Shown: positions 33,326 to 43,900 of the stretch, piece by piece
Position numbering within the stretch: the first letter of the stretch is position 1
How the letters are laid out: each line of letters starts with the position of its first letter
NCBI GenBank assembly: GCA_035487155.1
Contig: DATHMK010000090.1
Span: forward strand, 62,001 to 126,000
DNA from: DAIDKA01 sp035487155
GTDB lineage: Bacteria > Pseudomonadota > Gammaproteobacteria > Steroidobacterales > Steroidobacteraceae
Reading direction: 5' to 3'
DNA: 64,000 bases
Made by a program: the position numbers and the translations under genes
The notes under the pieces: model-generated
Databases searched by the model: none
What the model was told of the DNA's origin: nothing
What the model saw: the letters and a program-made list of their open reading frames with translations, nothing else

Positions 33326-34924
33326 GTGAAAGCACTGTTCCTGGTCAGCGCGCTGCTCATGGTGCAAGTCAATCCGTTGCTGGCCGCCGATGCTCCAGCG
33401 CCGGCGGCCAAGTTCGACGTGCACGAATACCGTGTGCTGGGCAACACGGTACTGGAAAACCGCCAGATAGAGGGCGTGCTGTACCCGTTGCTCGGGGATG
33501 GCAAGACCATGACGGATGTCGAGGCCGCGCGCACCGCGCTGGAGAATGCCTACCATGCGCTGGGGTATGCCACGGTGTTCGTGGATATACCGCCGCAGCA
33601 GGTCACCGACGCCGTCGTGCGGCTGAAGGTGACAGAGGGGCGCATTCACGCGCGTTCCATCAGCGGTGCGAGATATTTCTCGGAAGGCAAGATTCTGGAA
33701 GCCCTGCCGGAGACCAACCCCGGTACGGTGCCGCGCATGCCGGAACTGCAACAGGAACTGACTGTGCTCAACCAGCAGACTGCGGACCGCTCCGTGGTGC
33801 CGGTGCTGAAGGCGGGCGCCGAACCGGGCACTATGGATCTCGCCTTGAACGTCGACGACCATCTGCCGTTGCATGGCAGCATGGATTTGAACAACCAGTA
33901 CACCCAGGACACCCGCCCGCTGCGGACCACCGTGAGCCTGGCGTACACCGATCTGTTCGCAGCGCTGGACAGCATTGCGGCGCAGTTCAACACGTCGCCC
34001 CAGGATTTGAGCGAGGTGCAGGTCCTGAACGTCAGCTACGGCTTTCGGCCGTTGGGGCCGGGTATCCGTCCCTCCCTGAGTTTCACCGACTCTTCGAGCA
34101 ATGTGGCCACCGTGGGCACACTGGGCGTGCTCGGTGATGGCCAGGTATATGGCGGGAGACTGCTGTTTCCCGTGATCATGCTGCCGGGCAACGTCCAGAG
34201 TCTCACCCTCGGGCTGGACTACAAGCACTTCCACAACACCATCAACCTGGCGGCGCAGGGTGACTCCGGCGGTGCGCTGAGCGATATCATGCCCGTCGCC
34301 TATGCCAATCTCAGCCTGGCGTATGCTGGCCTGTGGCAGTGGATCGGGCGCGACGGACGGGTGGCGCGATCACTGCAGTTCGATCTAAGCGCCAATGGCG
34401 GACCGCGCGGCATCACCAACGAATCCCAGGATTTCGACAACAGCCGGTTCGAGGCACGCGGCAACTACAGCTATGCGCGTGGCGATCTGCAGTTCACCAC
34501 CGTGCTGCCAGGCAGCCTGCAATTGGCGCTGCGAGTCATGGGGCAGGCGGCGCAGGAGCCGCTGCTGGTGTATGAGCAACTGGCGCTGAGCGGTGCCGAC
34601 GGCGTGCGCGGCTACCTGGAGGCCGAAGTGCTCAGCGACGACGGCCTCAAGGAGTCGGTGCAGCTCACCTCGCCCGATCTGAGCCGGCACAAATTCCTGA
34701 TCGGCGACGCTTTTGCCTTTTTCGACAACGCGCACGCGCACTATCTGGCGCCTCTGGCCGGGCAGCCCGCTGATACCGATCTGCGCAGCGCGGGGGCGGG
34801 CTTCGACTTGCTTCCGGGGCATGCCGTCACGGGCACACTGACCTGGGCCTACACCCTGTTGCCCGGGCCGATCACCCGCGCGCACGACTCGCGGGTCCTG
34901 TTCGACGTCAAGGGCGCATTCTAG
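33326..34924 (+). CDS. Two-partner secretion pore, TpsB (FhaC/ShlB/HMW1B type)
   Basis: 532 residues. It is an outer-membrane Omp85-superfamily beta-barrel that exports the TpsA protein encoded next. The signal peptide (MKALFLVSALLMVQVNPLLA) is followed by POTRA domains: FDVHEYRVLGNTVLENRQIE at about 28-47 begins POTRA1, and LKVTEGRIHARSISGARYFS at about 102-121 lies at the POTRA1/2 junction. The 16-stranded barrel includes the VRGY motif of loop L6 (about residue 426) and the FAFFDNAHAH strand. The start is GTG. The stop is 2 bp before the tpsA ATG. The gene begins 12 bases beyond a terminator, leaving no visible promoter of its own. Confidence 0.93.
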   Translation: MKALFLVSALLMVQVNPLLAADAPAPAAKFDVHEYRVLGNTVLENRQIEGVLYPLLGDGKTMTDVEAARTALENAYHALGYATVFVDIPPQQVTDAVVRLKVTEGRIHARSISGARYFSEGKILEALPETNPGTVPRMPELQQELTVLNQQTADRSVVPVLKAGAEPGTMDLALNVDDHLPLHGSMDLNNQYTQDTRPLRTTVSLAYTDLFAALDSIAAQFNTSPQDLSEVQVLNVSYGFRPLGPGIRPSLSFTDSSSNVATVGTLGVLGDGQVYGGRLLFPVIMLPGNVQSLTLGLDYKHFHNTINLAAQGDSGGALSDIMPVAYANLSLAYAGLWQWIGRDGRVARSLQFDLSANGGPRGITNESQDFDNSRFEARGNYSYARGDLQFTTVLPGSLQLALRVMGQAAQEPLLVYEQLALSGADGVRGYLEAEVLSDDGLKESVQLTSPDLSRHKFLIGDAFAFFDNAHAHYLAPLAGQPADTDLRSAGAGFDLLPGHAVTGTLTWAYTLLPGPITRAHDSRVLFDVKGAF

Positions 34925-34926
34925 CC

Positions 34927-37900
34927 ATGAAAATCAGGCAGCCGCGCCAGTCCAAGGTTTCCCGCTACGCCATAGCGCAGGCGGTGAGTGCAGCGCTGGC
35001 CTACGGTCACGTCGGCATGGCGGCGCCGCCACCGGTGCTGCCCGTGCCGTGTTTCGCAGGTACCTGCGCGCCAGGCACGACCCCGGGCTTCAGCACCAAG
35101 CTGCCCAGCGGGACGCTGGCGGGTCCCGGCGGTTTCGTGACCAATGGAAGTGCCTATGCGACTGCGAGCGGCAACACCTTGACGGTCACGCAGACCTCCA
35201 GCAATGCCATCCTCAACTGGGCCTCCTTCAACATCGGCGCCGGCGCACTCGTGCAGTTCGTTCAGCCGTCCAATACGGCGGTCGCGCTGAACAAGATCTA
35301 CCAAAACAGCCCCTCCAGCATCTTCGGCACCTTGAATGCCAACGGCCAGGTGTGGCTGATCAATCCGAACGGCTTTGTGTTCGGCTCTTCGGCGACGGTG
35401 AACGTAGGCGGCCTGATGGCCTCGTCGCTCGGGCTGTACGGCGGCGATGCGCAATTCACCAGTGGTAGCTTGGCCTCAAACACCGGACCGGCATTGCAGT
35501 CGGACGGGCGCACTTATGTCACCGATACCGCCGGTACGCCGGTGCTGGGCCCGGATGGCATGCCGGAGCAGGTGCAGGTCGAGGTGCAGCCGGGCGCGGC
35601 GCTGACGGCCGGCGATGCAGGTCGGATCATGCTGGCCGGACAGGTGGTCAGCAACGGCGGCGTCGTGTCGGCGCCGGACGGTCAGGTCCTGCTGGCGGCC
35701 GGGCAGACCATCTACCTGCAGTCGAGCAGCGACCCGTCGCTGCGCGGTCTGCTGGTGGAAGTGAGCAATACGACCCCGACCGGCGTCGCAGCGACGGTAC
35801 CGCCGAGTCCGCCGGCCGATGTGCCCGTTGGCACGGTCGCCAATCTTGGCGGCGGCGTGCTGTCGGCGCCGCGCGGGAACATTTCCCTGATCGGTCTGGC
35901 GGTGAACCAGTCGGGACGCATTTCCGCGACCACATCCGTCTCTGAAGACGGTTCGGTGCTCCTGCAGGCTGCGCAGGGTTCGATCACCGGCAGCAGCAAC
36001 AGCGCCCAGCTCATCACGACCCAGGGCGGCACGCTGACCATCGGCGCCACCAGCGACATTGAGGTACTGCCCGAGCTCAGCGACACCGCCACTACCGCGG
36101 CCGTGGCGCAGCCGCAAATGGCCTCGAGTGTGCAGCTCACCGGCCAGGCCGTGTACCTGGACGGCGGCACCATCGATGCGCCGGGCGGCAACCTCAGCGT
36201 GCTGGCGGCCGCCGATCCCAGCCTCGGACTGCAAACCGAGGGCAATGCTGCGGCCCAGATTCGAGTGGGCGCGGGCGTAAACATCAATCTCGCCGGCACC
36301 ACGGCCAACCTGCCGATGTCGTCCAACCTGCAGGCCGTGCAGCTGTTCAGCAATGAGCTGGAGAACGATCCGCAACAGCGCGACGGCGCGCTGCATGGCC
36401 TCACGGTCGACTTGGACCTCCAGGATGGCCGGCCGCCCCTCATCAGTGAGTCTTCGTGGCTATCCATCCTGCAGGGCGTGCAGGAGGACGTTGCCCAGCG
36501 CACTGCGGCGGGTGGTTCGGCCTCCTTCCAGTCCGAAGGCGACATCGTCATTGCCCAGGGTTCCACCATCAATGTATCCGGCGGCCTGTGGAACTATGCC
36601 CCGGGCGCCGTGCAGACCTCGCAGCTGATGGGTGCCGACGGCCAGGCCTACAACATCGAGACCGCAAACCCTTCTCTGACCTACACCGGAGTCTTGAATC
36701 CGACGTATACGCAGAGCTGGTCCGGCTTTGGCGTGCAGACCACGGGTACCACGCCCGGGATGGGAGGCCAGATCCAATCCGGCTATACCCAAGGCTTTTC
36801 CGCCGGCACGGTGAGCCTGGCGGCGCCGGCCATGGTGATGCAGGGCACGCTGATCGGCACGGCAGTCAACGGCGCCTTCCAGCGTAACGGCGCCAGCATC
36901 CCAGCCGACAGCCTGGCGGCCGTGGTCGCCAATGGCGGCACCATCCCGTCCTCCGGTGCAGTGGCTATGGCCAGCGGGGGGACGCTGGTAATCGGCGATC
37001 CAGTCGGGCCTGCGGGACAGGTCGCGCAGGGCAACCTGCCACAGTTTTTTGCTCCCGCGGTGACCTTCACCTCGCATCCGGCGGCCGTGAGCATCAGCGA
37101 TGGCGCCGCTTTGCCGCCCCAACCCCTGCAGCTGTCGCCTGATTACCTGGTGAACGGCTTCCAGAACACCGAGATATTCAGCGATTCCACTGTGACCGTG
37201 CCCTCAGGCCTGCCCATGAACCTGGGCGCCGGCGGCTCGCTGCTGGTCGTAGCACCCAATATCTCAATCGGTTCCAGCATCGAGGCGCCGGGCGGCGCGA
37301 TCAACCTGGAGTCGGTGGAGACCGTACGCTCCTCGGCCATTGCGCTGCGTCCTGGCATCAACGTGGCGGATAACGTCACGCTCGATGTCAGTGGGCTGTG
37401 GACCAACGACACCGACCTGGCCAGCACCAATCCACAGGGTGCGACTCTGCAGGACGGCGGCAGCATCACTCTGTCCTTAGCCCTCAATCCCAACTGGCTA
37501 CCCACGGGCATCTGGCCCTCCGCCACCGAGGCGTCGACACTGAGTGGTTATTCCTCGTTCAGTCCAACAGGCGAACTGTCCCTGGGCAGCGGCGTCAACC
37601 TATTGGCCGACGGCGGCGCCTGGTTGAAGTCCAGCAACACCCTGGTGGGAGGCAGCGGCGGCAGCATCAATGTCGGCGCCAGCTCGTACGGGGCCGGCCT
37701 GCAGGTCGGGGCAGGTACCAACATCCAGGCATTTGGCGTCCAGGGCGCGGCGGGCGGCAGCTTCGCGCTGCAGGCGCCGCGCATCCTGGTGCAGGACGGG
37801 TCCAGCTGGTCGGGCGCGCAGAGCCTCGACGACAGCCTCGCCCCAGGCGGATTCTTCGGGGTGGGTTCGGCGCTGTTCTCCAAGGACGGCTTCTCGCAAC

Positions 37901-40900
37901 TCAGTCTTACCGCAACCGGTCTGGCGGCACCGGATTCCGACAGCAACGACGTACTCACCGTCGCTGCCGGCACCAGCATCGATGCCGTCGCACAAACTCT
38001 GCAGCTCACCGGCACCTTCGTGGGCCGGCCCTCGGGCGGCGAAGTGCTGGGTTTTTCCCAACCGCAGCTGCTGCCCGCGGCCAGCCAAACGCCCTCATCG
38101 CTGAACTTTCAGTCGCAGCTTACGAACTCCTACTTCGGCAACCAGCTCATCATGGGCAGTGTAGACGTTCAGCCGGGCGCCCTCATACAGGTGGGGCCGG
38201 GGGCCTCCGGATCCATCGCGCTGGCCAGCCAGGGCAGCATTCTGGAGAGCGGTATCCTGCGCGCCCCCGGTGGCAGCATCTCGGCCCACATCACCGTGCC
38301 CACCACGCCGGATGATCCGGGCTACGTGCCGGGACAGGACATCGAGGTCGGCGCCACTGCCGTCCTCGACGTCAGCGGTATTCTCGTGCCCACGCTCAAT
38401 TCGCTGAACCTGCCGCTCGGCACCGTGTTGCCCGGTGGCAGCATCACACTCACGGCCGACCGCGGCGGGATCGTCGCAGACAACGGCTCTATGATCGACA
38501 TCGCGGGCGCGTCGGCCGCAGTGGACGTCCAAAATACCTCCGGCGGCAGCTACGTCCACACCCAGGTGGGCAGCGCCGGCGGTGCGCTGACGCTGGTGTC
38601 ATCCGAATCGGTGTCGCTGCTGGGCACGCTCTCGGCCGCCGGCGGCCAAGGTGCACCGGCCCAGGGGACCATCGAAGGCGGTTCGCTTGACCTGCAGTTG
38701 CGCGCGCCTCTGGCCGCGGCCTCCGGTAACACCTCGCCCACCCTGTTCGAAGGTCCCTACAGTATCCAGCTGGTGCAGTCGATCGATGCCACAGTGCAGC
38801 CGGGTTTCTCCGGCACTGCAGTACTGGGTATCGACCAGCTGGAACAGTCCGGCATCGACTCCCTGACCCTCAGTGCCGGAAGCGCTCCAATCGATGCCGC
38901 AGGTGATATGGCCAGAGGCAGCATCATGTTCACCAGTGGGGGCTCTCCCACCCTGTCGATGGGCCGGCAGATTACGTTGGATGCGCCGGTCATCTCGCTC
39001 TTCAACAGCACTCAGGCCACGATAACCGCCCCATATGTGGCACTTACGGACAGCCAGCAGATACCGGCCGCGGAGGCGGCTTCGGTCACCGGCGCAAGCG
39101 CCGGCTCCGGCGCCCTGACCATCAATGCCCAGGAAATCGGCTTGTCCGGCTACAACTGGATACAGAGCGCAGGCACTGTCACGCTCAACGCCATCAATGA
39201 CGTACAGTTGCTGCCCGTCAATGCCACCCAGGCCAGTGGCACGCTGTATGCCGGCGGCAACCTGAACATCACCGCCGCGCGGGTCTTTCCTGCGACCCTG
39301 GCGAACTACACCCTCAATGCCAGCGGCGACGTCAGCATTGCACGCACGGCCGGCACGCAGGGCACTCCCGCCACACCTTTGTCAGTGGGCGGCACCCTCA
39401 ACATCAATGCCAACGATATCGATGACAATGGCGTGGTGTTGGCGCCATTCGGCGCCATCAGCCTGAGTGGCACCAATCAGCTGACCCTCGGGGCGAACAG
39501 CTATACCTCGGTCAGCGCCGGTGGCAGCGTGCTGCCCTTCGGTCAGACCACCTACGGCGGCCAGGAGTGGGTGTACAGCGCGGGCAACGATACCGCCCCG
39601 GTCAGCAGCATTGGGTCGCTGACCACCACGTTGGCCAACGGTGCCGGCAGCGGCTCGCGCACGGTGACTCTGAGCGCGCAGAGCGTGCAGTTGCAGGACG
39701 GCGCCACTGTGGACGTGAGCGGCGGCGGTGACATCAGCGCCTATGAGTGGGTACCGGGCCTGGGTGGCTCGACCGATGCGCTGGGCCCGGCACAGGCAGC
39801 AGCCAGCGGGCTGTACGCCATCCTGCCGTCCGCAGGTCCGTACGCGGCGTACGATCTTCAGCAATTCACCGGCTCCAATACCGCAATTGGCCAGAGCGTG
39901 TACCTGAGCAGCGTGCCGGGGCTGGCGGCCGGTTTCTACGCGCTGCTACCGGCGCGCTATGCATTGCTGCCCGGGGCGTATCTGATTCAGGCCGAGCCCT
40001 CGTACAGCGGCACGGCGCCGGGTCAGCTGGGTCTTCTGGCCGACGGCACCACCGTCGTCGGCGGTTACTATTCCTTTGGCAACGGCAATGCCGGACTGAC
40101 GGGCGTGGCAGGCGCCGCGGGCCTGCGTACCGGTTCCGGCTATACCGGCTTTGCCGTGTATCCGGGAAGCTATGGTCAGCAACTGGCGCAATACACCATC
40201 ACCACCGGCACGCAGTACTTTGGGCCGGCGGCAAGCAGCGCGCCGGCCGGAACCGCGCCCCCGACACTGCCAGCGGACGCCGGGACGCTGGCACTGGCGG
40301 TAGGCAGCACGCTCGACCTGGGGCAGGGTAGCCATGTCAACACGCTGGCGGGCAGCGGTGGCACCGCGGGCACGGTCGACATCTATACGGTTGCCAACAG
40401 CGCGCAAGGCAGCGCAGCGGTGCAACCTGCCGGCCTCTATCTGGGCGCCGCCGGACAGGCGCCGGCCGGCGATGTGGTCATCAACCCCGCGAGCTTGCAG
40501 GCATGGAATGCAGGCAACCTGCTGCTGGGCGGAAGCGAGCAGGGAACGAATGAAATCAATGTCACTGCGGGCAGCGTCGAGTTCGGCGCCGGCGCCAGCC
40601 TTGCGGCTGGGCAGATCACGGCGGTGGCCAACTCCTCGATCAGCGTGGATGCCGGGGCGACCCTGACGGCCACCGGCGGCAGCGGCGTGGTGCAGTCGCA
40701 GGCCGTGACGATGACCGGTGGTTCGAATACCGCGAATGACGCCGCATTGCTCGCGGTGTCCAACAGCACGCTGCCTGTGGCGCAGCGTAGTGGCGCGGGG
40801 GACGCGGCTGCCGCCAACATCAATGTCGCTCCCGCCACACTCAGCGGCAATGCCGTCGTCCTCGATGCGCCGGCGGGTGTCGCAGTGGCGGATGGCAGCA

Positions 40901-43900
40901 CCCTGGGCGCGCGCGGTGCGAGCATCTCCCTGGCCTCGAACAGCATCGGCTTCGTGGGGCCCGGCAGTGCCGGCAGCAGTGACACGCTGCTGATTGATCC
41001 GGCGTTGCTGGCGCAGCTCAACCAGGCCGGTTCGGTGCGCATTGTCAGCGCGGGCAGCATCGATCTGCTGGCACCGTTGACATTGGGCACCGGCACTTCT
41101 GCAGCGCCGGGGCTGCAGGCCCTGACGCTGGTGGCATCCAGCATCAATGATGCTGCGCCTCAGGCCTCATTCACGGCCGGCAGCATCAGCTTGCAGGGCA
41201 ATGGCCCCGCTCCTGAGTCGGCGCTGGTGATTTCGCCGGTCAGCGGCGCGCAGTCGCTGACGTTCAGCGCAGACGAGATCGACTTCGGCGGTTTGGTGAA
41301 CGTGACGGCAGGTGGGGTCACACCGACGGTGGGCGCCGGTACGCTGGCCATCAATGCCGGGCTCCAGGCTACCACCACCTTCAACGCCACCGGTTCCATC
41401 GTTGGCCAGGGCAGCGGTACGTTGGCCATCAGCGGCAACGTGGCGCTGAACGCTCAGCAGTTAACGGCCGGTGCCGGTTCCTCGGCCACCCTGGCGGCGA
41501 GCGGCGGTCTCAACATCGGGCAGCAGGGTAGCGCCGCCACCGCATCCTCGCTGCAGTCCTCGTTGGGCGGCGGTCTCAATCTGAGCGCCCAGTCGATTGC
41601 CGACGACGGGTCCATTACCGTGCCGGGTGGCAATATCCGTCTGACAGCGACCGCCGGGAACTTGATTCTTGGCAGCGGCGCGCAGCTGGATGCCTCCGGA
41701 ATCGTGGTGGGCGTGGAGGATCAGACCCGCGGTGCGGCCGGCGGCGCGATCATTCTGGCTGCTACGGGCAATGTGACGCTGGCGCAGGGTTCGAGCATCA
41801 ACGTGGCCGGCGCACAGGGCGCTGCGGACGGCTCCTTGGCCATCACGGCCGGTGGCACTGCAATGATTTCCGGACAGCTGAATGCGGATTCGCCGGGCGA
41901 TGTCTCCGGCGGCAGCTTCACCTTAAATGCAGGCCAGCTCAGTGGTGGGCTGCAGGGCCTCGCGGGCTCGCTCTCGGGCTTTGCGCGCTCGATCAGCGTG
42001 GAGAGCGGTAGTGGTGACCTCGACCTGTTGCAGAGCCAGACGCTGTCGGCCAACCAGGTGGTGCTGAGCGCCGACGCTGGCGGAATCGACATCGCGGGCA
42101 CGATATCAGCGGCTTCGGCCGACATTCGGGGCTCCATCGGACTGTTCGCCAATGGCAATGTGACTCTGGAAAGCACGGGGACGCTGAGCGCCGAAGGCAG
42201 CACGGCCAATGACGATGCCAGTGGCCGCGGCGGCACCATCGAACTTGCCACCATCTCAGGTACGGTGAACCTGCCGGCCAGCAATACGGCAAGCAACGGC
42301 ATCTTCACGGCGGGCCCACAGCAGGCAGGTGCGCTCATTCTGCGCGCGCCCACGGTGAACGGCGATGACGTGGCGATTTCTGAAATTGACACCAACCTGC
42401 ACGGCGTCGGTCAGATCACAGTCGAACCGGTGCTGCAGGCGGCCGACTATGCGCACTACGGCGGGGGCGCCACGCCAACGGGCGACTTCACCTCGCCTGC
42501 CAGCTGGACCCGCATCGCCGATACCGTCGACGGCTATGCGACGGCCGCGGCGGGTGTGGTGCCGGGGCGCCTTTTGCCGCAGGCCGCTGGCCAGGGGACA
42601 CAGATGCCGCAGATGGTCCTCGAGCCCGGGGTGGTGATCACCGAGACCGCCAATACCACCTTGACCAAGGCTGTGGATCTGAGCACGCTGGATGCGCCCA
42701 TCGACCTGACGGTGCGCGCCGCGGATTCGCTGAACATCAATGCCAATATCAGCGATGGCGTCGGCGGTTCCAGCTTGCTGGATCAGCCCGCCTCATCGTC
42801 CCTGCATTTTGTCGCCGGCGCCAATCTCGGGAGCGCCGATCCGCTGGGGACTGCGCCGGGGGAGGCGGCGACGTTGACCCTGGGTACTGCGGGTGCCAAA
42901 ACCGGCAAGGGCGCCCTCGTGCAGACGGCGACCGGCAACATCGATCTGGTGTCCTCGGGGAACGTCGTCATCAACAGCTTTTCGGGCGCCTACACCACCG
43001 GCGTGACACCGTCAGCCAGCACCGGCCCGGCGACCGGCTCGGTGACCGGTGCCGGTACGTACACCTACATGGTGGACGGTGGCAATGTCAGCCTCAGTGC
43101 GGGCGGCAGCATCACCGCGGCGCCGGTGCAGGAGAACATTTCAGCGTGGCTGGCTATCGGCAGCATGACCTCCGGCAGTGTGCCGGTCGGAGTCTGGGGT
43201 ACCAACCTTTCCGCCTATGCGGCCAACCCCTGGAGTGTGGCTACTCTGGGTGGTGGCGATGTGCGTATTTCCGCGGGCGGCAATATCACCACGCTGTCGG
43301 CTGCCGCGGCCGGCGGTATGAATGCCACGCCCACCGCACAGACCGAATACGCCAGCGGTGGCCTTGACGTCACGGCCGGTGGCAATGTGACAACCGGCCA
43401 GTTCTTTCTGGCCGACGGCAGCGGAACCCTCACGGCTGGCGGTGCATTCAACACCTCGCCGTTTGCCGTCTCCGGCCTCTCCGCTCCACTGCAGGTGGGT
43501 TCACTGTTCGCAATGCAGGACTCACAGCTGGCGCTTTGGGCGCAGGACGGCATTGTCATCAGTGCTGTCGGCAACCCCACGGATCTATTGCAGCCCAAGG
43601 CGGCCGGCGCGGCCGCCAACGTGAACTACCTGTCCTATGCTGCCGATTCATCCTTCACCGCCCAGGCCAGCGCCGGGGACGTGGTGCTCGCCAACAACTC
43701 CAATATCCTGCCGTACTTCACCGGCAAGCTGCCCGGCAGTCAGTCCAACAGCACCACCACCGCCTATTCGATCCTGCCGGGCACCGTGGATTTCGCCGCG
43801 CTCGGGCAGGACATCGACCTGTCCAGTGGTGCGGCCACACTGTTCCCCTCGGCCAGCGGTCAGCTGAATCTGTTCGCGGTCCGGGACATCATCGGCGGCT

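Noticed and set aside
35476..36396. Several long minus-strand frames opposite the tpsA gene (also near 36460, 38095, 40437, 41721)
   Set aside because: They mirror the repetitive beta-helix coding sequence, and no start sites or domains are visible. The tpsA frame is continuous for over 10 kb.
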